Shown here in pieces: positions 1 through 5,111 of a DNA stretch of 5,111 nucleotides. Both the position numbers and the translations under genes were made by a program. Each line of letters starts with the position of its first letter. Within the stretch, counting starts at the first letter, position 1. Under the pieces are notes generated by a model. It was not told the origin of the DNA. It did no database searches and worked only from the letters and a program-made list of their open reading frames with translations. The stretch comes from Acidobacteriota bacterium (GTDB lineage: Bacteria; Acidobacteriota; UBA6911; RPQK01; JADFOI01): assembly GCA_022545645.1 (NCBI GenBank), contig JACZQQ010000193.1, positions 1 through 5,111 of the forward strand, given 5' to 3'.

Positions 1-847
1 CAAACGCTTCGATCCCCGCCTGCACACGCGAGTTGCGGGCAAAGCCAATCACATAGCTGAGCTTCTCGCTCTCACAAAAATCGTACAGCGCGGGCGTGGC
101 AAAGCCGCTGTCGGCTCGGATTTCAATTTGCAGTTTCTTTCCCAGCTTGCGCCGCATCTTTTTCACCAGCCGCTTTAAAACCGAGACCACGCCCGCAGCG
201 GCTCCCCGATTCCCAGGCCGCAGCAGGGCCGTGATGAGATCTCCCGTGTCCGCATCGAAGATCAACAGGGGATGGTAGATATGCTCTCGGTAAAATCCGT
301 GATAGAAGCTCAACTCCTGCTGTCCGTGAGTGGGATCGTCCGTACTGTCCACGTCCAGCGTAATCTTTTTCGGCTTGCTCTTTTTTCGACGCTTCAGGTA
401 AGAGTCGCAAAACCATTCCCCGATCCGAAACAGATCTTTGCGACTCACCGAGTTTTCCAGTCGGGACAGGGTGGACTGGCAGGCCAGGTCGGGATCGCCT
501 TCGGGCAGCCGGCTGCACACGGTCTTGAAAATCGGATCCCTGCGCAGCGAGTCGGCATCGTTGCAATCCTCATAGCCGGCCACGATCTGAAAACTCCGCT
601 GGGTCGCCATCTCTGAGATCTCATGGCGAATGTAGCGCCCATCCCGAACGTCTCGGATACAGGCAGCGAAATCCTCCGTCAGACGCTGCTGCTGATCCAG
701 CGCCCACACACAGACCAAACCGGCATCGGAGGAGAGCCGGCCTCCATCGAATCGAGCCACCACTTTTCTGTCAGGGTGAGATGGCAAGTTGATCGGGCAG
801 ACTGATGCATCGCTGGGCCGTGCCTCTTTGTTGTTAAGTTTTTTCAT
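1..847 (-). CDS. IS1380-family transposase, N-terminal part (cut by left window edge)
   Basis: DDE transposase that would cut and move the surrounding insertion sequence. One uninterrupted frame from ATG at 847 gives 282 residues and is still open at base 1, so the C-terminal part is missing. Family members are usually somewhat over 400 residues. An N-terminal segment with RFDGGRLSSDAG (about 32-43) precedes an RNase H-like fold. Acidic motifs are LDVDSTDD (164-171), holding the first catalytic Asp, and RADSGFATPALYDF (244-257), with the second Asp at 246. The catalytic Glu should lie beyond the edge. A basic stretch (RRKKSKPKK, 153-161) comes just before the first motif. Upstream is AAGGTG very close to the ATG, a weak ribosome site. 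No stop or frameshift is visible, so the gene may be intact. Assignment to IS1380 rests on remembered family motifs, not a search. Confidence 0.9.
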   Translation of the reverse strand, partial: MKKLNNKEARPSDASVCPINLPSHPDRKVVARFDGGRLSSDAGLVCVWALDQQQRLTEDFAACIRDVRDGRYIRHEISEMATQRSFQIVAGYEDCNDADSLRRDPIFKTVCSRLPEGDPDLACQSTLSRLENSVSRKDLFRIGEWFCDSYLKRRKKSKPKKITLDVDSTDDPTHGQQELSFYHGFYREHIYHPLLIFDADTGDLITALLRPGNRGAAAGVVSVLKRLVKKMRRKLGKKLQIEIRADSGFATPALYDFCESEKLSYVIGFARNSRVQAGIEAF

Positions 848-913
848 AACACCTTATATATCAAATAGTTACGGTTATTTATTGTCCCTAAACCGGCCCT
901 TTCTTCAAAGGTT

Positions 914-933
914 TATGCATAATCCGGGCTAGG
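914..933 (-). repeat. Candidate terminal inverted repeat of the IS1380-family element
   Basis: Twenty bases ending in GGGCTAGG on the plus strand, read as CCTAGCCC going inward from the outer tip. Position (about 67-86 bases upstream of the transposase ATG) and the CC tip fit the family. Its partner is outside the window, so the exact boundary is inferred. Confidence 0.45.
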
Positions 934-970
934 TTCATGGCTTAGCGGCCCACTTCTTGGCTCACTTTTG

Positions 971-991
971 CTTGCACTGTTCCACTGCAAG
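971..991. repeat. Imperfect inverted repeat, possible operator or hairpin
   Basis: Left arm CTTGCACTG and right arm CACTGCAAG pair over nine positions with one C-C mismatch around the central TTC. No T-run follows on either strand, so it is not a typical intrinsic terminator. A partial echo, TTGCACAGTT, occurs at about 1022-1031, which suggests a protein-binding motif. Function unknown. Confidence 0.4.
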
Positions 992-1131
992 TCATTGATT
1001 GTAAAATGGTTAATTAGAGATTTGCACAGTTGGTACAGTTTTTTACATAGGGGGAAAGAAGTAAACTTTTTCTATATATAAATAACCATTGCTGACCCTC
1101 TGCTGTGTTTCCGTTTTGTTTCCGGTTGAGA

Positions 1132-1157
1132 TGGCAAGTTCTGGTAAATTTTGGTAA
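1132..1157 (+). repeat. Direct repeats TGGCAA/TGGTAA/TGGTAA at 10-base steps (cluster 1)
   Basis: TGGCAA at 1132, TGGTAA at 1142 and TGGTAA at 1152 start exactly ten bases apart. The last two form the unit TGGTAAATTTTGGTAA. The unit recurs with one base changed at 1205. Regular spacing near one helical turn places the copies on one face of DNA, as expected for protein-binding sites. Being beside a tRNA attachment remnant, they could be integrase arm sites or excisionase sites; this is inference. Confidence 0.55.
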
Positions 1158-1204
1158 TCCGACCTGTCCTGAAACCTGCCTAAAATGGCTTGTTTTTAAC
1201 GATT

Positions 1205-1220
1205 TGGTAAGTTTTGGTAA
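1205..1220 (+). repeat. Direct repeat TGGTAAGTTTTGGTAA (cluster 2)
   Basis: Second copy of the 16-base unit, differing from 1142-1157 only at position 7 (G for A). Start-to-start distance is 63 bases, about six helical turns. It ends ten bases before the anticodon stem of the tRNA remnant, a position suiting a recombinase or excisionase binding site on the element side of the crossover. Confidence 0.55.
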
Positions 1221-1230
1221 GGTGACGGCT

Positions 1231-1280
1231 GCGTCTTCACACGGCGGAGGTCACTGGTTCGAGTCCAGTATCGCCCACCA
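1231..1280 (+). pseudogene. 3' half of a tRNA-Val(CAC) gene; putative attachment site (att) remnant
   Basis: The 3' half of a tRNA can be read in full. Anticodon loop TTCACAC (1236-1242) has CAC at 1238-1240, the valine anticodon for GUG. The 3' anticodon stem is GGCGG (1243-1247), variable loop AGGTC, T-arm ACTGG-TTCGAGT-CCAGT (1253-1269, all five pairs), 3' acceptor strand ATCGCCC (1270-1276), discriminator A and an encoded CCA (1278-1280). No D-arm and no GGGCGAT acceptor 5' strand occurs upstream, so it cannot make a functional tRNA. Bases 1231-1235 (GCGTC) pair only partly with GGCGG, with a G-G mismatch at the base. Loss of similarity at the anticodon arm matches integrases that cross over in the anticodon loop. 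The complete tRNA should lie at the far-left end of the element. Confidence 0.85.
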
Positions 1281-1287
1281 ATCCTCC

Positions 1288-1324
1288 AAAAAAAGAGCAG
1301 GAACGATTCAGGAACCGCCCCTGC
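1288..1324 (-). terminator. Intrinsic (rho-independent) terminator of the sucC-sucD-ndk-methyltransferase operon
   Basis: On the minus strand a hairpin at 1324-1297 begins GCAGGGGCGGTT and closes AATCGTTCCTGC around a CCTG loop. This gives a 12-pair stem with three G-U pairs, followed by TCTTTTTTT (1296-1288). It starts 15 bases after the methyltransferase stop codon. The plus strand has no T-run after the hairpin, so it works in one direction. Confidence 0.85.
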
Positions 1325-1338
1325 ACCGCATCATCTTA

Positions 1339-2370
1339 TCAGAAATTCCGAACGTGCTGGACCAGAACCTTCATCGTATCGGAGATCCCGCCCGGAGCCA
1401 GGAGCGTCTTGAGGCCAAGGCGCTCTTCCATCCTCTCCGAATTGAGGAGCCCTTGGGCTTCCTCCTCCATAAGGCGCTCCTCCAGGCCCCAATCCAGGAG
1501 AAACCGCCGCTGAGTCTTCAAGGGTTCGCTCTTCCAGCCCAGCTGAGAACCCGTTTGCTCCATCACCTCAAAGTTGACGTGGGAGGTGATGTCCTGGCGA
1601 CCCAGGTTGAGGTAAGGGTCTGAAATCACTTCATGGCGGTGATAACAGAGGAGAGTTCCATGGGGCCGGTCCACTGAGTTATATTCTTCCCAGTCGTAGC
1701 CATAATCCACGGTCAGAACCACTCCGGAGTCGATGCGCCGATCCAAATCCTTCAGCACCTCGAGCATACGGAGATTGACTTCATACTCCCAGCCCTCTCG
1801 CCACTCCTTGAATCCGGTTCTCATGTACTCGAGGATACGAGGATCCGTGATCTCACCCTCCACCTCCGAGATCTCATCACCGACAGAGACGTAAATCTCT
1901 CTCACCTCCGATCCTCGAACCCGCACACGATGCACCGGAAGGGCGTCGAAAAATTCATTGGAGAAGACAATCCCCTGAATTCGCTCCGGTAGATCCACAC
2001 CCACTTCCACCGGAAAGTACTCCACGCCATCAAATATTTCGGGATATCCGTCCTTCAGCCTTCCCAGGATGTCCCGACCCAGAAAACCCTCTCCCACACC
2101 CAATTCCACCAGATGAAAGGGCCTGGGCCGGGCAAGCAACTCGAAGTAGTGAACGAAGGCGCTGACCAGGCTGTGAGCAAAGAGCGGATGAGTGGAAGGA
2201 GAAGTATAGTAGTCTCCCTGGGGACCGAAAATCGTTTCCTTGGTCGTGTAATAACCCTGGCCTGGGTCGTACAGACAAAAGTCCATAAAACGTTCGAAGG
2301 TGATCTTCTGATTTTTCCAGGGAAGAACTACAGAGGACAAACTCAAAATAAGTGTCCGGTCACCGACCAA
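1339..2370 (-). CDS. MidA/NDUFAF7-family SAM-dependent methyltransferase (DUF185)
   Basis: Predicted class I S-adenosylmethionine methyltransferase, 343 residues. The human relative NDUFAF7 methylates an arginine of a complex I subunit; the bacterial substrate is not established. Visible family blocks are ITFERFMDFCLYDPGQGYY (23-41), DYYTSPSTHPLFA (53-65), the SAM loop VELGVGEG (88-95), the acidic residue in FPVEVG (119-124), NEFFDALPVHR (138-148), VDYGY (221-225), RPHGTLLCYHRH (235-246), DITSHVNF (260-267) and a C-terminal LAPGGISDTMKVL. The linker between FPVEVG and NEFFDALP is much shorter than I expect for the family. The start is TTG at 2370, the first possible start after the ndk stop in this frame; no clear ribosome site precedes it, and TTG codons at 2346 and 2340 are alternatives. 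Last gene of the operon. Confidence 0.88.
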   Translation of the reverse strand: MVGDRTLILSLSSVVLPWKNQKITFERFMDFCLYDPGQGYYTTKETIFGPQGDYYTSPSTHPLFAHSLVSAFVHYFELLARPRPFHLVELGVGEGFLGRDILGRLKDGYPEIFDGVEYFPVEVGVDLPERIQGIVFSNEFFDALPVHRVRVRGSEVREIYVSVGDEISEVEGEITDPRILEYMRTGFKEWREGWEYEVNLRMLEVLKDLDRRIDSGVVLTVDYGYDWEEYNSVDRPHGTLLCYHRHEVISDPYLNLGRQDITSHVNFEVMEQTGSQLGWKSEPLKTQRRFLLDWGLEERLMEEEAQGLLNSERMEERLGLKTLLAPGGISDTMKVLVQHVRNF

Positions 2371-2397
2371 AAGACGAGAGAACCCAGAACAACAAAC

Positions 2398-2829
2398 TCA
2401 CGAATTAAGCCCCTCCAACAAGTCCCGTGAACTAAAAAAGAACCCGATCTCAAAGCGGGCGGACTCGGGGCTATCACTCCCGTGAGCCGCATTGCGTTCG
2501 ATGCTTTCGCCGAAGCGCTGGCGAATCGTTCCCTCCTCAGCCTTGGAGGGATCGGTTGCACCCATGGTTTCACGCCACACAGTGAGGGCTTTCTCCCCCT
2601 GCAGGACCATCACGAATAGGGGTCCCTCGGTCATGAATCGAATCAGGCTCTCGAAGAAATCTCTATCCCGATGAACGTAGTAAAAACTCTCGACTTCCTT
2701 TCTGGTCAGGTGAAGCAACTGAGCCGCTACCAGGGACAATTGCTTTTCTGCAGCCATGGCAATGATCGGACCGACCAGGTTCCTGCTGAATGCATCGGGC
2801 TTGATGATGGCCAACGTTTGTTCCTGCAA
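2398..2829 (-). CDS. ndk: Nucleoside diphosphate kinase
   Basis: Transfers the gamma phosphate from ATP to other nucleoside diphosphates through a phosphohistidine, balancing cytoplasmic NTP and dNTP pools. It is 143 residues, the normal length. Signature features are IIKPDA (8-13, Lys10), the FYYVHRDRDFF segment (49-59), the R..MGATDP loop (86-94), GTIRQRFG (100-107) and the active-site block NAAHGSDS (113-120) with catalytic His116. The start is TTG at 2829: GGGAG lies five bases upstream, overlapping the sucD stop TAG, and no other start codon lies between that stop and this TTG. Nine bases separate the genes, so translational coupling is likely. Co-transcription with sucCD is sensible because succinyl-CoA synthetase makes ATP or GTP that Ndk can interconvert. 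Confidence 0.97.
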   Translation of the reverse strand: MQEQTLAIIKPDAFSRNLVGPIIAMAAEKQLSLVAAQLLHLTRKEVESFYYVHRDRDFFESLIRFMTEGPLFVMVLQGEKALTVWRETMGATDPSKAEEGTIRQRFGESIERNAAHGSDSPESARFEIGFFFSSRDLLEGLNS

Positions 2830-2838
2830 CTTTACTCC

Positions 2839-3720
2839 CTATGCACTCTTCTGTGCGAAAACGTCCTGCATGGCGGAACCGATTTCAGCGGGACTCTCCA
2901 CCACGTGGATTCCACATTGCCTCATTTTCTCGATCTTCTCCGCCGCAGTCCCCTGGCCCTGTGAAATGATGGCTCCGGCATGTCCCATACGTCTGCCGGG
3001 CGGCGCGGTCTGGCCTGCAATAAAGCCCACAACGGGTTTCTTGAAGTGAGCCTTGATGTACTCGGCGGCTTCCTCCTCAGCCGTTCCGCCGATCTCCCCG
3101 ATCATCACCACAGCCTCGGTGGCCGGGTCTTCCTGGAAAGCCGTCAGGGCATCGATGAAACCGGTGCCAACGATGGGATCACCTCCAATGCCGATGCAGG
3201 TGCTCTGACCGATGTCGCGAGAACTCAACTGCTGGACCGCCTCATAGGTCAAGGTCCCGCTTCTGGAAATGCATCCCACTGAACCCTCCTTGTGAATCGG
3301 CCCCGGCATGATTCCAATCTTGCATTTTCCCGGAGAGATGAGGCCGGGACAATTGGGTCCAATGAGCCGGCTTTTGCTTCCCCGCATGAAGTGAGTCACC
3401 CTCACCATGTCCAGGACCGGAACTCCCTCGGTAATACAGATAACTAACGGGATCTCAGCATCCACCGCTTCCATGATGGCATCGGCGGCAAAGGGCGCCG
3501 GCACCAGAATCATGCTGGCGTTGGCACCTTCCTTCTCCACGGCCTCTTGCACCGTATCGAAAACGGGCACACCGTCCTGCTTCATGCCCCCTTTGCCGGG
3601 AGTGACGCCGGCGACGACCTGAGTTCCGTATTGGCGGCACTGGGCAGCGTGAAAGCTTCCCTCCCGGCCGGTGATTCCCTGAACCACCACCTTGGTGTTT
3701 TCATCAATCCAAATGGCCAC
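2839..3720 (-). CDS. sucD: Succinyl-CoA synthetase (ADP/GDP-forming), alpha subunit
   Basis: Alpha subunit of the TCA-cycle enzyme that converts succinyl-CoA, phosphate and ADP or GDP into succinate, CoA and a nucleoside triphosphate. At 293 residues it is full length. The N-terminal CoA-binding Rossmann domain has QGITGREGSFH (14-24). GPNCPGLISPGK (121-132) is typical, and SRSGTLTYE (152-160) starts the ligase domain. GEIGG (208-212) carries the conserved Glu209, and GRRMGHAGAI (242-251) carries the phosphorylated His247. All key residues are present. The start is GTG at 3720, supported by GGAG seven bases upstream; the 15-base gap after sucC indicates coupled expression. Confidence 0.98.
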   Translation of the reverse strand: MAIWIDENTKVVVQGITGREGSFHAAQCRQYGTQVVAGVTPGKGGMKQDGVPVFDTVQEAVEKEGANASMILVPAPFAADAIMEAVDAEIPLVICITEGVPVLDMVRVTHFMRGSKSRLIGPNCPGLISPGKCKIGIMPGPIHKEGSVGCISRSGTLTYEAVQQLSSRDIGQSTCIGIGGDPIVGTGFIDALTAFQEDPATEAVVMIGEIGGTAEEEAAEYIKAHFKKPVVGFIAGQTAPPGRRMGHAGAIISQGQGTAAEKIEKMRQCGIHVVESPAEIGSAMQDVFAQKSA

Positions 3721-3735
3721 AATTGTTCTCCAGGA

Positions 3736-4890
3736 TTATACCGCTTGAACGACTTTGTGGGCGGCATCGGCCATGTCCGTCGCCACCAGAAAGTCGAGAC
3801 CGGAGTCCTTCAAAATCTCACGCCCTTTTTCCACGTTGGTCCCTTCCAGACGAACCACCACCGGAACCTTGACTCCCTCTTCCTTGACTGCCTGAACCAC
3901 GCCCTCAGCCACCACATCGCAGCGCACGATTCCTCCAAAGATATTGATCAACACGGCTTTTAGATTCTCATCCAAAAGCAGAATCCTGAAAGCATTCTTG
4001 ACCTGTTCCAGGTTGGCGCCCCCTCCAACATCCAGAAAGTTGGCTGGACTTCCACCCGCCATCTTAATGATGTCCATGGTCGCCATGGCCAGCCCGGCTC
4101 CATTGACCATGCAACCCACGTCGCCATCCAGCTTGATGTAGCTGAGCCGATGACGCGAGGCCTCGATCTCCGTGGGATCCTCTTCCGAAAGATCACGCAT
4201 CTCGACAATCTCAGGGTGGCGATCGAGGGCGTTGTCATCGAAGCTCATCTTGGCATCCAGCGCGTAAAGTTCGCCCTCCTCGGTGAGCACCAGAGGATTC
4301 ACTTCAACCATTGAGGCATCCGTCTCTTCAAATGCCCGATAAAGAGCACTCATCAGGCGAGAGGCCTTGCCCACCGTCTTGGCATTCAGACCCAGCCCGA
4401 ATGCGATTTTCCGGGCCTGGAAGGACTGCCAGCCGATGCCCGGCTGAATAGTTTCCTTGAGAATAAGGTCAGGACTTGTGCGAGCCACTTCCTCGATCTC
4501 GACTCCCCCTTCCCGGCTGGCCATAAAAACCAGTTTCTGTTGACTTCGGTCGATCACAATCCCCAGATAAAACTCCCTCTGAATATTGAGGCCCTCTTCA
4601 ATCAAAACACGCTGGACCACTTTTCCTTCGTCTCCCGTTTGGGGCGTCACCAGCTTGGATCCAATCAACTTGCCTGCAATCTCTTTCGCCTCTTCCGGGT
4701 TCTTGGCAATCTTGATTCCACCCCCCTTGCCTCGACCTCCGGCGTGAATCTGGGCTTTGACGGCCACCGTTCCACCCAACTTCTTGGCGATTTCAAAGGC
4801 TTCCGGAGGATTGTTGGCGACCTTACCCTCAGGAACTTTGACCCCGTACTGGGTCAAGATCTGCTTGGCTTGATACTCGTGGATTTTCAT
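3736..4890 (-). CDS. sucC: Succinyl-CoA synthetase, beta subunit
   Basis: Beta subunit, which binds the nucleotide and gives specificity for succinate. At 384 residues it is close to E. coli SucC (388). It starts with MKIHEYQAKQIL, the family's usual N-terminus. The ATP-grasp domain shows VAVKAQIHAGGRGKGGG (42-58, with Lys45 and the GGRGKGG loop), VEVNPL (195-200, Asn198) and LDAK (Asp212), the metal-binding positions. The C-terminal ligase domain shows MVNGAGLAMATMD (261-273), FLDVGGGA (285-292) and NIFGGIVRCD (316-325). ATP versus GTP preference cannot be read safely. The ATG at 4890 is first in the operon. Unusually, no purine-rich ribosome site precedes it (bases just upstream read TTAGACCGCG), so initiation may be leaderless-like or SD-independent. 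Confidence 0.98.
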   Translation of the reverse strand: MKIHEYQAKQILTQYGVKVPEGKVANNPPEAFEIAKKLGGTVAVKAQIHAGGRGKGGGIKIAKNPEEAKEIAGKLIGSKLVTPQTGDEGKVVQRVLIEEGLNIQREFYLGIVIDRSQQKLVFMASREGGVEIEEVARTSPDLILKETIQPGIGWQSFQARKIAFGLGLNAKTVGKASRLMSALYRAFEETDASMVEVNPLVLTEEGELYALDAKMSFDDNALDRHPEIVEMRDLSEEDPTEIEASRHRLSYIKLDGDVGCMVNGAGLAMATMDIIKMAGGSPANFLDVGGGANLEQVKNAFRILLLDENLKAVLINIFGGIVRCDVVAEGVVQAVKEEGVKVPVVVRLEGTNVEKGREILKDSGLDFLVATDMADAAHKVVQAV

Positions 4891-4966
4891 CGCGGTCTAA
4901 TCAAACACTATATAATCTTGGTTTTCAAGTGAGTGACCGACAGGTCCACCCTTGGGCAAGCCGCGT
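4891..4966. promoter_or_regulatory. Divergent promoter region between sucC and the S9 peptidase gene
   Basis: These 76 bases must hold start signals for both divergent genes unless they lie farther upstream. On the minus strand TATAGT (4912-4907) is the best -10-like hexamer, without a good -35 at 16-18 bases. Alternatively TTGAAA (4928-4923) is followed after 17 bases by TTTGAT (4905-4900), a weaker -10. Either would give a very short sucC leader. On the plus strand TATAAT occurs at 4911-4916 but lacks a well-placed -35. Assignments are tentative. Confidence 0.3.
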
Positions 4967-5111
4967 ATGAATCCAAGTCGTCAAAAAGAACCCGCCGGAC
5001 TGTGGACGAGCCCTCTGAAGGCTGCGGACCTGGCTGCTGAACTACGCTTTTCCGACGTCTTGTGGGACACGGTCGAGGAAACCCTGGTGTGGCGCGAGGA
5101 GAGGTCCGATC
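4967..5111 (+). CDS. S9-family (prolyl oligopeptidase-type) serine peptidase, N-terminal fragment
   Basis: Only the first 48 codons are inside the window and the frame is open at the right edge. The segment GLWTSPLKAADLAAELRFSD (about 11-30) followed by LVWREERSD (40-48) resembles the start of S9 peptidases of the acylaminoacyl-peptidase type. These typically begin with a W-SP motif, a helix with L..sD/E and a WlEgR-like strand that opens the beta-propeller. The catalytic Ser-Asp-His would be far downstream. No signal peptide is visible, which suggests a cytoplasmic enzyme. The ATG at 4967 is preferred; an in-frame TTG at 4952 is possible, and a stop at 4934 limits extension. The ribosome site is weak. 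Divergent from sucC, so a separate transcript. The family call rests on a short stretch. Confidence 0.68.
   Translation, partial: MNPSRQKEPAGLWTSPLKAADLAAELRFSDVLWDTVEETLVWREERSD

Larger units (their letters stand above)
1..933 (-). mobile_element. IS1380-family insertion sequence, partial, with its transposase-start-side end near 933
   Basis: The element contains the transposase and about 86 bases upstream of it. Read inward on the minus strand, the sequence from 933 starts CCTAGCCCGGATTATGCATA. Ends of this family commonly begin with CC, and the sequence resembles IS1380-type termini as I recall them. The other terminal repeat lies off the left edge, so the inverted repeat and the expected short (about 4 bp) target duplication cannot be verified here; if the end is exact, one copy would start at 934 (TTCA). 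AT-rich DNA at 848-890 is a plausible site for the transposase promoter, but I see no well-spaced -35/-10 pair. Confidence 0.6.
934..1222. other. Non-coding AT-rich segment of the presumed integrated element
   Basis: This stretch separates the insertion sequence from the tRNA remnant. It is visibly richer in A and T than the coding regions. The frames that cross it show no recognisable protein; the longest, plus-strand frame from 1105, runs through the tRNA remnant and antisense to the methyltransferase, so it is not a gene. It holds an imperfect palindrome at 971-991, two GTTTCCG copies near 1106-1122, and clustered TGGTAA repeats at 1132-1157 and 1205-1220. I read it as the element's terminal, recombination-related DNA. 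No integrase gene is visible. Confidence 0.5.

Noticed and set aside
123..642. Minus-strand frames at 123-566 and 445-642 inside the IS
   Set aside because: Both are out of frame with the real transposase, which is open from 847 to base 1 and shows the DDE motifs.
848..900. Transposase promoter in the AT-rich leader
   Set aside because: TATATA-like sequences are present but no acceptable -35 hexamer lies 16-18 bases upstream; too weak for its own entry.
1036..1085. T-rich and TATATATAA stretch as a promoter or terminator
   Set aside because: The short AAGT/ACTT arms leave too small a loop for a hairpin, and no properly spaced -35 hexamer or downstream gene supports a promoter.
934..1222. 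CRISPR-like array
   Set aside because: The repeats are short six-base motifs at ten-base steps without spacers, so they are binding-site-like, not CRISPR.
1221..1280. A complete tRNA gene
   Set aside because: No D-arm and no 5' acceptor strand (expected GGGCGAT) anywhere in 934-1230; the 5' anticodon stem does not pair fully.
1105..1623. Plus-strand frame of 172 codons
   Set aside because: It crosses the tRNA remnant and terminator, then runs antisense to the methyltransferase; no domain-like sequence, so a shadow frame.
3547..3963. Plus-strand frame of 138 codons across the sucC-sucD junction
   Set aside because: Antisense to two clearly identified conserved genes, with no recognisable protein features.
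4540..4932. Plus-strand frame of 130 codons opposite the start of sucC
   Set aside because: Antisense to conserved SucC coding sequence; reads as a shadow.

Overview
The window looks like bacterial chromosome at the boundary between a conserved core segment (about 1281-5111) and an integrated accessory element (about 1-1280). The core carries sucC-sucD-ndk followed by a MidA-family methyltransferase, with a divergent S9-family peptidase beyond. The gene set and moderate G+C coding sequence suggest an environmental Gram-negative-type bacterium. An acidobacterial or deltaproteobacterial-like lineage is possible, but I cannot fix the phylum from sequence alone.

Layout: 1-847 (minus) is the N-terminal two thirds of an IS1380-family transposase that runs off the left edge; the outer end of the insertion sequence is probably near 933. 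The stretch 934-1222 is AT-rich, has no convincing gene, and holds an inverted repeat and two clusters of TGGTAA direct repeats. At 1231-1280 lies the 3' half of a tRNA-Val(CAC) gene, from the anticodon arm through CCA, with no matching 5' half. This is the classic mark of a tyrosine-recombinase attachment site, so the sequence to its left is read as integrated DNA and the sequence to its right as the original chromosome. A strong intrinsic terminator (1288-1324, minus) then closes the core operon.

The core operon is read on the minus strand from 4890 to 1339: sucC and sucD (two subunits of succinyl-CoA synthetase, TCA cycle), ndk (nucleoside diphosphate kinase) and a methyltransferase related to mitochondrial NDUFAF7. 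Gaps are only 15, 9 and 27 bases, so one transcript is likely. SucCD makes a nucleoside triphosphate by substrate-level phosphorylation and Ndk equilibrates triphosphate pools, so their pairing is metabolically sensible. The methyltransferase's human relative serves respiratory complex I, a possible but unproven functional link. A 76-base divergent promoter region (4891-4966) separates sucC from the plus-strand start of an S9 peptidase cut by the right edge.

I see no wholly novel system. The most interesting part is the attachment-site region: a tRNA remnant flanked on the element side by helically phased repeats that look like recombinase or excisionase arm sites.
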